Assembly (NCBI GenBank): GCA_920105625.2
Contig: OV050030.1
Coordinates: 150,329,488-150,393,487 of the forward strand
Length of the DNA: 64,000 nucleotides
Source: Clusia tigrina
Taxonomy: Eukaryota > Arthropoda > Insecta > Diptera > Clusiidae
Direction of reading: 5' to 3'
Part shown: piece after piece, positions 47,336-59,622 of the stretch
Position numbering within the stretch: the first letter of the stretch is position 1
Layout of the letters: each line of letters opens with the position of its first letter
The notes under the pieces: model-generated
Told to the model about the DNA's origin: nothing
What the model saw: only the letters and a program-made list of their open reading frames with translations
The model's database searches: none
Program-made: the position numbers and the translations under genes

Positions 47336-47881
47336 TAGGTCTAAAATCCGGTTTAGATTGTTTTTTTACAAAGTAAACTTGTTGAAAATAATTTGATAGA
47401 AAATAATTCATTACCATTAATTCAATATCTGTTTTAATGTTAAAAGGCAGTAAGCTATTATCATCGAAAGTCCATGATATATTATCTAAGTTAAAATCAC
47501 CTAAAACTATACAATGATGATTTAAATCTAGTGAATCTATTATATAGCTTATATTGTTTAAATGACAAGAATATAAATCAATAGGACTATTTGGTGTATA
47601 TAGGATACAATCATAAATATTACAATGTTTTTGGAAAAAGAAATTCTTATGCAAAGTTGTTCAATTCGTTTGTCATTCACTGACTGTAACTGGACAAGTT
47701 TATTGGAAATATTAGCTCTTACCGATATTAAAACCCCACCACCGCGTTCATAGCCAGAGGATATTGGACATCGATCGCATCGATAAACACAGTAATCATC
47801 ATCAAAGAGTTCAGCTGAATTAATACCTTCGTGAAGGCAAGCTTCTGTTAGCGCTATGATATCGTATTCATGGAGAGACAT
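47336..47881 (-). pseudogene. CR1-type endonuclease
   Basis: Minus ORF 47881-47558 has YDIIALTEACLHEGINSAEL, YRCDR and ERGGGVLI, and the next frame (to 47235) has HHCIVLGDFNLD. These are apurinic-type endonuclease motifs (ALTE with catalytic Glu, GDFN). A frameshift near 47600 separates the two frames, and the C-terminal part is lost. Confidence 0.8.
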
Positions 47882-48090
47882 AGCAAGCTGGAACTGGGAT
47901 ATTTTTGTTCTTACTCCTCCAGCATTTTGATAATAAAGCGAAAAACAAAATTTTTGTTTTTGGAAGTTGAATCGAGCTTCATAAGTGTACTTTAGTTGCT
48001 TTCTCTCTTGGCTTGTGTTGGTTAAGCAATTATAGGACCGTATGTTTTTCGGCGATTTTTGGAAATAACTGAAATGGACGCACTTTAACG

Positions 48091-49340
48091 TTAGCAGGCC
48101 ACAGATCCGAAACCAGGATCGTAGTATAAACCAGCTACACCCAATTTAAAGTTGACTCTCTTCAGGGAATCCAGTGAAACATCCTTCTTCACTAGTTTAT
48201 AGCATGAGAGAAGATGTTTCTCAATCCCATGATATTTGCAGCTATTACAGAAGTAGAAAATGATGCCAGGTGTGCTCACTTCATTTGAACAGCTACATTA
48301 AGTTCAGAGTTAGCATTAGAACCAACAACAAGAGTTTTTTTCCACTTGTTGTTTTTCTTCACCCTGATCCAATCTGAGTTACGCTTAGAAGGCAGTAAAG
48401 GAGAAGGTGTAGGCGGGATGATAGCAGATGAATTGGCATACTGTTTAATAGCAACATTAAGAGTGCGCGAAGCAGCAAAAGCAAGATTATTATTTGTAAC
48501 TATCTTCGACGCTCTATGGAAGCCAGCGTAGGAAGTAGCATCAGCTGGAGAAATGGCAGCTGCAGCTGCGGCTGCGGCAGCATAAGAAGTCGATGCAACT
48601 TCGGGAGTAGCGGAGAGAGTATCAAATATCAGCAATGGCGACACAGGGACAGCACAATCATTAGCTTTATTATATTTATATTGCTTAATTCGATGATCAG
48701 TTTTATTCTATCATTTTTAACAAAAAAGTCACGACCATTTGCTTGTAGGCCCTTGAAATCGTTGCTAAGACGAGATATTGCAGAAGCGAAATCATATTCG
48801 AATAAATTTCTCTGCACGGTATGAAGTTCTGGTTTAATGTCTTCAATTTTTTGACCTAATAGTTGTTTATCCGCTTCCAATGATTTAATTATAGATAAAG
48901 CATTCGCATTTTCCGATCTCAATGCGACAATTTCGTCAAACAACATTTGCAAAGTAATTTCTGATTTATAACACTTCTCTTGCTGTCCTAAAACCGGTTT
49001 AGATTGCTGTTGTTGTTTTTGTATAGAGGGACAAGCACTTTGACTTCGAACTTGCTGAGACAATTGAGAGTCTTTAGAAAAGGTCAAAGAACATAAATTA
49101 ATATTTGTTATGACATTTTTGGCTATGGTAGCAGATGGAGGGGGCGACCGAATAGAACTTCGGCGCGCTTCAGCACAATTTTTACAGCGAAAATGACTAT
49201 CCAAGTTTTACCAATATTCGAAGTTTGCTGGTAAAATTTTCACATATTCCATATGGAAAAATTCATTGCAATCAATGCAATGAATTTTTCCACACTGTAT
49301 TTTAGGCTGACTACGATCAACACTTTGCCCACAAACACAT
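48091..49340 (-). pseudogene. CR1-type ORF1 with PHD-like finger
   Basis: The minus frame from about 49340 has CGQSV..IQC..IHCIDCNEFFHMEY, a PHD-like Cys/His finger. ORF 49204-48629 carries a Gln-rich stretch and a leucine-rich coiled coil (LFDEIVALRSENANALSIIKSLE). ORF 48644-48276 has an Ala run, and ORF 48279-48091 the C-terminal part. Frameshifts occur at about 49205 and 48630. CR1 ORF1 proteins bind RNA and self-associate. Confidence 0.7.
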
Positions 49341-49539
49341 TACATTATGATGCAATTACAATTCGAAGTTAAAAGTGTCCAAGTAAAACGAACAAATCAA
49401 ATGAAACGATTCACCGCACTCTCGCACAAGCAGAAAAAAGAAGTTTTAAATTTTCACTACACAGAGCTTAGAAAAAACACGTCCGTATTGTACGAGCAAT
49501 AGTTTCATTATTATATATTATTATACTTACAGAATAGCT

Positions 49540-50150
49540 GAAAAATGTCATAGAATCCTAAATCAGCTAGGCAAAGACAACATTCTCACATTTAGCTGGG
49601 TGAGTGGACATTAAGGACACTGGGAATGAACGGGCGGATTGCCTCGCAAATAGGGGGGCGCTCCGTCCACTCATTGGCCCTGACCCTCCTGCGGTGTGGC
49701 TACAGGCTACTCTATAGACATATTTAAGATATAGCGAAGAAACTCATATAGCTACACAATGGCAGCATGCTTCTGGCCAATGACAGTCAAAGATATTGTC
49801 TATACCAAACAGAGGTATCTCCAAAACGATACTAATTCTGAATCGCGATAATCTTAGGTCTCTAATGGATTATCTGATAGTACACGGCTGATTAAGATAT
49901 CACCTCGACAAAATAGGCTTGTCTGATATCTGATTCCAGATTCGTATCTGTGAGTGTCCAATGACCAAAAGTAAGAGATTAAAACTTCTTGGGTTTTCAC
50001 AGTTCTCAGATTCTCCCACAATTTGGAAAAGTTTGCAGGAGTATAGTCTGGACCTAGTTAAAGAACCAGATTCTTATTTGAGCCGATTTGGACACAGACC
50101 ACGACTACCCTCTATATATTTCACTTATATAACCTTCTTAGAATTAAGAT
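49540..50150 (+). pseudogene. LOA-like LINE RNase H, 3' part
   Basis: Continues the frame broken at 46490: YRIAEKCHRILNQLG, then LTFSWVSGH and ERADCLAN-type sequence (about 49590-49660), with the catalytic-region Asp of the last RNase H block. Several stops follow. The C-terminal zinc region is not intact; sequence up to 50150 has no recognisable domain. Confidence 0.7.
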
Positions 50151-50244
50151 AGCTTATGTCCAGTATGTTTTGATGGGACAGTGACAACATTTGGCAGTGT
50201 AGGTCCTATTAAATTATATGGAAATTGTGGGCGGGATATATTAA

Positions 50245-50689
<445 letters not shown>

Positions 50690-50915
50690 ACTTGGCAGAA
50701 AAATTGTGTGTACAACATATGAAAACAAGAAATTGAAGTTATTTATGCAATGTCGTGATGATTTTTTAAACTTTTTAGTTAATGCAGTATCATAGTCTGT
50801 TAGCCTTACTTTATATTTGGAAAAAAAATTTGGGTAAAACAACAAACAAAAAATAATTGAACTTAAATACAAAAAGACCGAAATTCAACGCAGAAAAAGT
50901 CTACGTACAAAACCA
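50690..50915. repeat. Left terminal inverted repeat of Tc1
   Basis: Pairs with 51925-52145. The best-conserved block is AGAAAAAGTCTACGTACAAAA (50894-50914) against its complement near 51928-51948. Confidence 0.85.
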
Positions 50916-51029
50916 TAAAGATACTTATTGAGGCAAATAAATACTATTACTCCAAAATATTAAAACAGTGGGGGTATTCTAATTGCTACATACTTGGTTA
51001 TTAATAACTTCAAAAAGACGGGTAAATTA

Positions 51030-51890
51030 ACACCAAAACCACGCTCTGTTCGTCCAGCAATATTAAGTAACAGGGTCTTATTAGGCAAGTAAAAGTCAAT
51101 CCACGACTAACAGCAGAAGAACTGGCAAAGAATGTTGGGGAGAAGCACACAAACAAACTATGTGCCAATACTTTGAAATATTTAAGAAAAACACCACTAC
51201 CGTGGCCATATCGCTCGCAAGAAACAGTATGTTTCAAAAGTTAATAGACTAAAACGAAGAATTCGGCAAAAAATATTGAAATGAAGGTCAAAACTTCTGG
51301 AAGCAGGTAATATTTTCTGACGAAAGCAAAATTTGCATTTCTAGCATTAAAGGACCTAAGATAGTCTGGCACAGACCCGGTGCAGCCTTCCATAAAAATA
51401 ATTTAACTGGCAGAGCTGAATGCGGTGATAGAGTTGTGATGATCTGGTGTACAAGGCAGATTCAGGAATGGGCAAGTTTGAGTTTTTTGAGAAAAAAAAG
51501 GACTACGAAAATATCTTGAAACAGAAGATGAAGACCAGCCCAAAAAATCTTTCCTTAGATCCATCATTTTACTTCTAGCACAACAATGACCCAAAGCATA
51601 TAGCACTTGTTCTGAAGCTTTACCTCCTCCATAAAGCAACCCATCGGTTGCGAAAGCCCCCAAAATCACCCGACTTAAATCCGATTGCACGATTATGAGA
51701 TTTACAAGAACGGCGCAATCGAAATCACCTTATTTCCTCGAAGGCTATGCTGAAGGACTTAATTCGGGTGTAGTGGGTTTCACAGATACCGCAAAATTAG
51801 ACCAATCAGTGCCGAAACGTTTGGCAGAGGTGGTTAAGAGAAAGGGTTACCCAAACTGTTATTATATAGTTATTATTTTTTTATATTAAT
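51030..51890 (+). pseudogene. Tc1-like transposase
   Basis: Broken plus frames: VNPRLTAEELAKNVG (N-terminal domain), FSDESKICIS (first Asp, about 51318), HNNDPKHIALVLK (second Asp, about 51585) and SPDLNPIAR (about 51670). In the last block the catalytic Glu position is Ala. At least three frameshifts. Inactive, both by frame and by the lost Glu. Confidence 0.85.
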
Positions 51891-51924
51891 TTAAAAAGTT
51901 TTGTTAAGTTTTCCTTTCATTTAT

Positions 51925-52310
<386 letters not shown>

Positions 52311-53074
52311 CGATCGTTGTTTTTGGCGTCTACCGTCTATATGTTTGTTTTGCTTCTCTCCCTCTTTTGTTCCTTTCACTTGTCCGCTTTACTAGTGAAT
52401 GCGGCCAGGCTAAAGCCTACCAGACGATTCTGAGGTACAGATGGCGCTGCCTCAGAATAGTAGAAATTCCAAAGAAAGGTGACTGACCGACTCGAACGCT
52501 AGAGCGGTCACTGATGGAATAGCGGAAGAGGCCGAGGAATGGAGAAGATACGGTTTCAGGAGAGAGGAAAAAAAATCATATAAGGCAGTGGTAGAGAAAA
52601 AACGGGGCGATAAGGTGTTAAGTGTTTAGGAAGGAAGTTGTGTCGAAAATTTTTGGTTGCCGCGCGGGTTTGAATTTTGTGTTTTACTGTGGAGGATTTT
52701 TGGAGCGAAAAAATTCAGATTTTTTTTATTTACATTTCGTGTCGGATTTTGTATGGATAGTCTCTCGTCTCGTCCGTGGTCCTGTTATTTATTCGGATAT
52801 ATTTAAAGTGTGAAAGATTCCAAACAATTTGGAATTCAATTACAATGTATATGTGTAGAAAAAAAAACGTTAAAATTTTGAATCAATTTAAAGTGTTAGT
52901 TTAGTTTAAAGAGTTGGCGTTAGAAAGTTGACCTTGATTATTGAGTGTGCTGAATAGATCCATAACCGCTTGTTTCCGGCCCATCCCATAAGAGGGATAA
53001 CTGATTGTTTCCGGCCCATCCCATTCGAGCATCGGAGGAAAAAGGAGGCTGCCGCCCGCCCCCTAGAGATAAGT

Positions 53075-53170
53075 ATATATTTATTAAGTATACGCGTGTA
53101 TGTATGTATTATTAAGTATACGCGTGTATGTATGTATGTATTATTAAGTATACGCGTATATGTATGTTAT
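53075..53170. repeat. Short tandem repeat in the LTR candidate
   Basis: Three copies of ATTAAGTATACGCGT(g/a)TATG followed by TATG units, about 33-37 bp each. A GTTTCCGGCCCATCCCAT pair (about 52972 and 53006) lies just upstream. Confidence 0.8.
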
Positions 53171-53326
53171 TTATTTAAGTGCAAGTAGAATGTTTAGTAT
53201 GTTTAATTTTATGTTAAAAATGTTAGGCTAAGGCGGACAATATGGGGCGGGCGCGCTTGTCGTCGTAGAGGAGGATGCTAGGAAAAATGGTGAGTTGAAG
53301 TTTTTTTTTGTAGTGTTGTCCCACCC

Positions 53327-53393
53327 GATGCAGTGTGGCGGGTTAAGGACCACGACCATTGCGGTGAGCTAGCCGTGGCCACCACACTGCATC
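53327..53393. other. Long hairpin near the LTR end
   Basis: GATGCAGTGTGG (53327-53338) pairs perfectly with CCACACTGCATC (53382-53393). Inside, CCACG (53350-53354) pairs with CGTGG (53374-53378). It could form a stable stem-loop in RNA. Confidence 0.7.
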
Positions 53394-53484
53394 ATTTGAG
53401 TGGTGAGGTAACAATATATATATGGTGGTACGCTTAGTGTTGTTGTACGAAGACAGAGAACAGTGAAAATATTACAGTAAAGCA

Positions 53485-54626
53485 ATGGTGCAAATTGCTC
53501 TTTTGAAAAACGAAAAATTAAAGTATTTGTTAAGGAGTCGGGTACTCCCAACTACGGGCACAAAAGCTGAGTTAGTGCGGCGGCTGACATAATCAATAAA
53601 CGCGATTGAAATTGAGCTCAGTGACGAGGAAATAACAAACAACGAAAACGACATGAGTGTGCAAGAACAGATTAATGAGCTGCGCGGAATGATGCAAATC
53701 GTGTTGAGTGCGATCGAAAATATTCCGCTAAATGTAGCGAGTACAAGTTGTGCAGGAGATAGTGACGGTAGAGTGCCACAAAGCGGAAAGTGTGTGTCTC
53801 CGTAGACGGATCCCAACTTCGTGGAAACCGATACGAGATCCTCGGTGAAAGAAATAGCCGAAACGATACCTTCGATTCGTCGGTTGACTATGGAATTTCT
53901 GCGGAACAGTTTATTGAATGGGTGAATAACGTGATAACTTCTTATAAGTGGAACGAAAAATGTTTATTGCTGGCAGTATACAGCAGAATGAAAGGAGTAG
54001 CTTGTTTGTGGTTTGACGCGATGAAAACGGTACATTCTGATTGGAACAGTTTCGCGAAAGATTTAGTGGAAGGATTCGGCGAATCGTTCGATGAAACCGA
54101 CATTAGCGCTATGATGCGAAGTGCGGTACATGCGTCGGATGAAAAATTAACCGAGTATTGTTTCCGAATGTGCGCGATAAGGTGAAAATATAAATTAAGT
54201 GAAAGGGCTATTGTGAAATACATTCGCGGTAGACTGAATAGTAGTGAGATAAAAGTTGCCATCGCAACTCAAAGTTTTGACACGGTAAACCAGTTACGCA
54301 AGACATTAGAAGAATTTGAAATAAATGTGTCATTAGTAGCAAAAAAAAATTTACTTAGCAATGAGAATAAAGCAAAACAACCGGTGACTAAAGTGCGCAA
54401 TTATGCAGACTCAGTGAAGATAGACAAATCAATTCAATGTTACAACTGCCAAGAGATCGGGCACATGGCAAGAGAGTGTAAGAAACCGAAAACGAGAAAA
54501 CGGTGCATCGATTGTAAACGATATCATCGGAGAGGCAAGCCTGAAAAAGGCAAACGTCAAACATTGCCAAGTGCAACCAAAGTTTGGGGAAAAATGCATA
54601 ATGGTGGATCATTCAGCTTTTATTGA
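53485..54626 (+). pseudogene. gag: Element D gag with SAP-like motif and zinc knuckle
   Basis: ATG at 53485 opens MVQIALLKNEKLKYLLRSRV, followed by LPTTGTKAELVRRL. This resembles a SAP motif (two helices, LxxxGLxxxGxKxxLxxRL), a DNA-binding fold. A stop (TAA, about 53590) follows in frame, then the frame reopens. ORF 53790-54185 carries the capsid-like region (AEQFIEWVNNV, GVACLWFDAM). ORF 54213-54626 carries CYNCQEIGHMARECKKPK, a canonical CX2CX4HX4C knuckle. Two more frame breaks. Confidence 0.78.
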
Positions 54627-56135
54627 TACGGGTAGTATAATACGAAAAACAACTGCTAATAAAATTGAAAATGTAAGAAAACCTTGTAACATGTCGATCA
54701 GAGGAATATGTGGCGGCGAGCAGGAAATTCATCAAAAACTAGAGGAAACCGTTCAATCACCTTAACGACGTGAATGTAAAATTAGAGTTATATGTGGTCA
54801 ACGATGACACAATAACTACCGATGTACTCCTTGGGCAGGATTTATTCTCCAAACCCCGTTTGACAGCAGTAATTGGGAATGCCAATCTAATATTCGCCTC
54901 ATCGAAAGTGGCAAGGACTAGTGTAGAACCAAGAAGTATCAACTTGGAAAACATCGTATGTAATATAGCTGATGAAAAAGTAAGGAAGGATCTGAAACAT
55001 ATTCTAGACGAATATATTGATATTCTTGCGGAAAATCTGAGTAACATTGGTCGCACGGATGCCATGGAAATGACTATTGACGTGACGACGAACACACCAA
55101 TTACCCAAAAGCCATATCGTGTATCATTACGTAAGAAACACCTTGTAGAAAAGAAGCTTAATGAGCTTTTGGAAAATGACATTCTAACGAAATCTGAGTC
55201 AACATACGCTAGCCCAATGATACTGGTGAAGAAGAAGGACGGCAACGAAAGGCTTTGCGTTAACTACAGGAGATTGAATCAGCAGGTAGTAAAGGAAATA
55301 TATCCAACACCAAACATTGAAGTGCGCCTGAGGGAAGCGGTGAAATACTCATATTTTTCAATTTTAGACCTAAATAGTGAATATTATCAAGTGCCAATCG
55401 ACAAAAACAGCCGGAAATATACCACCTTCATTACAACAGAGGGGCTGTATGAATTCAAGAAGATGCCATTCGGGCTTAAAAATGATCCGGCGGTGTTTCA
55501 GAGATTAATGGAGCGTATCAAAGATAAAACAGAAACGGGCGATATGATCCATTACATGGACGACATTCTGGTAGGTAGCAATAGTATACCTGAAATGTAC
55601 GAGAAACTAGGGCGTGTCTTCGAGGCTCTACCACAATTACATTTAACATTGAATATAAAAAAATGCGACTTTTTGAAGCAGACTGATGCCCTTAACGCTA
55701 ACGGAGTGAGACCGGGAATTGTTAAGACGGCAGCGGTGAGAGACTTTGCTACACCAGTGTCCACAACAGAGGTACGTAAATTCCTAGGATTAAGTGGGTA
55801 TTTTTGACGGTTTGTTCCTGGTTATTCAATTATCAGCGAGCCACTGCGCAAGCTTCTATGTAAGGAACAGCGTTTCGAGTGGACAGATAAACAAGAGAAA
55901 GCTCTTAATTAATTGAAAACAGCACTAACATCGGAAACCGTATCGAGTAGACGCAAATACATAGCGACGCGAGCGCGATTGGCCTCGCTGGCGTGTTAAT
56001 GCAGAATGACAATGGAGATTGGAAACCGGTGGCGTATTACAGCAGATGAACGAGTGACAGTGAGAAGAAGTTTCATAGTTATGAACTTGAAGCGTTGGCG
56101 GTAGTTAATAGTTTGAAACATTTTCTGTACTATGT
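54570..56135 (+). pseudogene. pol: Element D protease, reverse transcriptase and RNase H start
   Basis: Protease: FIDTGSII (DTG catalytic triad, about 54620) in ORF 54571-54765, then a shift to ORF 54770-55807 with DVLLGQDLF. RT: RLCVNYRRLN, SILDLNSEYYQV (first Asp), MPFGLKNDPAVFQ and YMDD at 55553-55564. The thumb ends at SGYF with a stop (about 55806). Connection and RNase H (YELEALAVVNSLKHF) follow to about 56130 with further stops, then the inserted sequence. Confidence 0.85.
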
Positions 56136-56390
56136 AAAGATTACTCTTATGCAATTGTTATTCATACGGGTTGTATATGAAGCGTGCACGCTATTCAAAA
56201 CGGCCACAAGGCCTTTTCCTTGCCTCAAAGGCAATTAACAATACAATCGCCGCAAAAGCAAATTGGTCAGTAAGCCACAAAGGCTGTTGAAACCAAAAAA
56301 GTTAAGAGACCAGTAAGTTTTGATTCTGTACAAGTAATCTTGATTTCTTTATTAAAACGGGGTCTTTTATACCCGTTCTGACTTATATAC
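56136..56390. other. Unidentified insert, left part
   Basis: Sequence between the broken RNase H frame of element D and the Jockey poly-T. No ORF. Contains an ACGGGGTCTTTTATACCCGT near-palindrome (about 56357-56376). It may be one half of a solo LTR or another small element, with 59311-59622 as the other half. Confidence 0.4.
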
Positions 56391-59310
56391 TTTTTTTTTT
56401 TTTTTTTTTTAACAGTTCATTTGTTTATTGAATTCACTCATTTCGAGCCTAACAATAAGTAATTAAATCTTAAGAGCTAAATTGACTATATTTATCCCGC
56501 ACCAGTGTTTGGGCTTAGTATTAAATTTCACTACATTTTTGCCTTTTAGTTTTAATTCAATTTAAATTCATTTCATTTTAGTATCTTATATAGTAATTTT
56601 TTAATATTTAGTACATTTAATATATAGGTAAGTCCAATCTTTTGAGGCGTGTTGCTGTTTTAATTGTAGCTAAATTTTTTACCAAAGGATTTGAGTGCTC
56701 TCGAAGTTTTTTTTTTGTGTTTGAGCATAATCTCTGTGAGCTCACTTTTAACAAGAGGAATCTTGAGGTCCTTATGAATGTCAGCATTTCTAACGAACCA
56801 AGGCGCACACGTGATTGCACGCAAGATTTTCGATTGCACTCGTTGTATCAGCTCGACGTTCGATGAACTAGCATTCCCCCAAAGCTCAGCTCCGTATGCC
56901 CAAATTGGTTTGATCACTGCCTTGTACAATAGAAGTTTATGTTGTAAACGAAGTCTTGATTTGGAGTTGAGTACCCAATTTATTTTATGGGCCTTTAGCT
57001 TTATCTGCGTTCTTTTTGCCTCAATGTGGTTCCGCCAAGTTAGTCGTCTGTCTAGATGGACCCCTAGGTATGTTACAGTATTCGACTGAGGAATAGCAAC
57101 ATTGTTTAGTTTAATCACTCGGTATGTTTCTTTCCTAAGTGTAAACGTAACATGAATGCTCTTGGTCTCATTTACCTTAATGCGCCAATTTGCCAGCCAC
57201 TCTTCCATTTTCTTCAAATGCTCCTCAAGGCGATTCGAAGCCACTATTGGATTGCTATGTATACTAAGAATAGCAGTGTGGTTTGCGAATGTTGAAGTGA
57301 CTAGATGATCATCAGTAGGGAGGTCTGCAGTGAATAATAAATATAGTACAGGGCCTAGAACACTACCTTGTGGAACCCCAGCATTAATATCAAAGTCGTT
57401 TGTGGTGTATTCTCCAAATTTTACTCTGAACTTTCGGTTATCTAAATACGATTCGAGTAGCATGTGCACATTAACTGGTAAGAGTTTTTGAATTCTATAT
57501 ATTAATCATGCATGCCAAAGTCTGTCAAACGCCTGTGCAATATCTAAGAATATAGCAGAGCAGTATTTTTTGTCTTCAAAAGTATTTCGAATTGCACTAG
57601 GAATGCGGTTAATTTGCTCTATGGTTCTGTGATTCTTATGAAATCCAAATTGATGGTGGGGAACAATGTTGGCTTTGTATATGTGCGGCTGCAGCTTTAG
57701 AAGAAGCAGTTTCTCAAATAATTTACGACGGTTGAGTTGCGTCTTTTCCGGGTTTTGGTATCATTGTAATTTGTGATATTTTCCAGGGTTGTGGAAAATA
57801 CCCAATCCTAAATATTGCATTATATAACTGCGTCACGATTTTGATGGCTATTTCAGGCAATTCCACAATCATTTTTGCGGTAATTAATTCAAATCCTGGT
57901 GCTTTTTTCGGGTTTAGCTGAGTTTTAATTGCACGTTGCACTTCCTTCATTTTGACCACATCGGGATTAGTGGTATTTTAGGGGCCAAAAATGTAATTTC
58001 AAAACTGTTGGTTGGTTGGTTAGGTTGAAATACGGATTTGAGATGAATTGCAAATGCTGAAGCTTTCTCTTCGCCACTTCTTCCCAAGTTCCATTATTTT
58101 GCCTGAGTGGTGGATGAAAATTTTTAGGAGTCTTTATATTTTTATAGGCTTTCCATAAAGAGTAGTTAGTGTTTTGTGTTGGAGTTAGCGTCTCAGTATA
58201 CTTTTTCAAACTGTTCTCTAGCTCGCAGTTCAGTGCTTCTCGGAGGCGTTTTTTTGCTAATGCTAATTTCTGCTTGGCGTAGGGTGAGCTATTTTGTTGC
58301 CACTCTCTTCTTAAGCGCCTTTTCTCCTTTACGAGACTATCGATAACTGCAGATGTTGTACAAGTTGTTGCGGAGCGGGATAATGAGGCTACTGGAGATG
58401 AGTGTGTGGCTGCAGATGTAAGAACTGAGTTGATGGGCAAAAGTGCCGAGTCAATATCGCTTGCACTCTTTAGTCGAGGACCAATGTTTATATGACTACT
58501 TATATATTGACGGTACCTGAGCCAGTTTGTTCTTTTTTTGGTTAGGTGACTTGTTTTAATACCCACTTGAGCTTGTTTATGTAGACATATAATAACTGAT
58601 GAATGATCAGAAGCGAACTCTAAACACGATTCTGCAGATAACAAGTTACGATCAATACCACTGGTTATTCCAAAATCGATGAGGTCGGGCACTTTTTGAG
58701 GGTCAGAGGGCCAGTATGTCGGTTGTGCTGAAGACACGAAGTCTACGATTTAGTAGTGCAGAGAACAGTTGTTTGCCTTTGGCATTTATTAACCTGGAGC
58801 CCCAAAAGGTATGTTTCGTATTATAATCACCTGCTGCCAAAAATTTGGTCCCCAATGATGTGAAGAATTGTGTGAATTGTAATTCAGTCACTGAGTATCT
58901 TGGAGGACAATAGACTGCGCTTAGTGCCATTTTTTCCCTCCCAGCATTGAAGACATATTGATATTGCCTGCAGATAGTCCTTTGCGTACTCTTCTATTGC
59001 ATGATGCTTAAATCTATCTCTTATTAATATACCCGTACCGCCATATGCTTTATTGTCAGGTTTGTTTGTCAAGTCCGTTTTTGATAAAAGCATAATGTCA
59101 ATTTGCCTAGTTTGCAGAAAGTGTTGAATTTCAAGTTTATGTTGGCTAATACCGTTTGCATTCCAATGACATATCTTAATATAGTTCATTTTTTAGATAT
59201 CAACAATTGCATAAGTTGGCTTTGAGTTTTCAACAACTCGTGCAACATGCTTTGCATTGATGTCATAAATTCTGTCATACAAATTGTTTATTTTGACTAA
59301 TATACTAATA
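56391..59310 (-). mobile_element. Jockey-clade LINE copy 2 (minus)
   Basis: The 3' tail is the T run at 56391-56410. ORF2 occupies about 59189-56660, preceded by the ORF1 end (MTEFMTSMQSMLHELL, about 59275-59192). 5'-truncated at about 59310. Same family as copy 1 (7994-12758), as shown by the KICHWN endonuclease start and LGVHLDRRLTW post-palm motifs. Confidence 0.88.
56660..59189 (-). pseudogene. Jockey copy 2 ORF2: endonuclease and reverse transcriptase
   Basis: ORF 59189-58884 opens MNYIKICHWNANGISQHKLE, the endonuclease N-terminus, with DIMLLSKTDL in place of the usual LSET (Glu lost). ORF 58930-58703 has AAGDYNTKHTFWGSR. ORF 58737-57967 covers the endonuclease end and linker. ORF 57959-57723 is the RT start (KKAPGFELITAKM, where GxD is changed). 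ORF 57469-56660 has NAGVPQGSVLGPVLY and the palm box as FANH (57290-57277) where FADD is expected, so both catalytic Asp are lost. Frameshifts lie between all pieces. Confidence 0.85.
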
Positions 59311-59622
59311 CAATTATTATATACAACATTCTTATTTACTAATTATATTTTATGCTCAGGTGTGGATAAAATTATTAATTTTATTTATCGGTCCGAAATG
59401 TATTAACACTCACGTGTCCAATCATTTCGGTTCCCACAAAAAAGCCAAGCAGAATGCACGCTGCCACAGACCGTTCGCAGGCATGTGCATGGCATCGCAT
59501 TACATGTGCCTGTTCTGGCTATGCAGTCGCTGTAGCGGCGTCTGCCGTGGCAGAGGCATTCCGCTTCGTGCATTCTAACTGTTGCACTTCGGGCTGCTAT
59601 GATATAGTGCCACCATGTGGCA
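59311..59622. other. Unidentified insert, right part
   Basis: Separates the Jockey 5' end from the resumed RNase H of element D. The ORF at 59454-60026 begins inside it, but its first 50 codons (Cys/Ala-rich) are not RNase H. No other domain seen. Confidence 0.35.

Larger units (their letters stand above)
46491..49530 (-). mobile_element. CR1-type LINE (minus), internally deleted
   Basis: The left end is a short-repeat 3' tail (AAATAAATA type on the minus strand, about 46493-46518) instead of poly-A, as usual in CR1 elements. Then come a post-RT fragment, the endonuclease and ORF1 with a PHD-like finger. It sits within the RNase H domain of the plus LOA-like LINE. The RT palm is missing. Confidence 0.75.

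Noticed and set aside
48346..48824. Plus ORFs over the CR1 ORF1 region
   Set aside because: Antisense of the Ala-rich and Ser-rich parts of CR1 ORF1.
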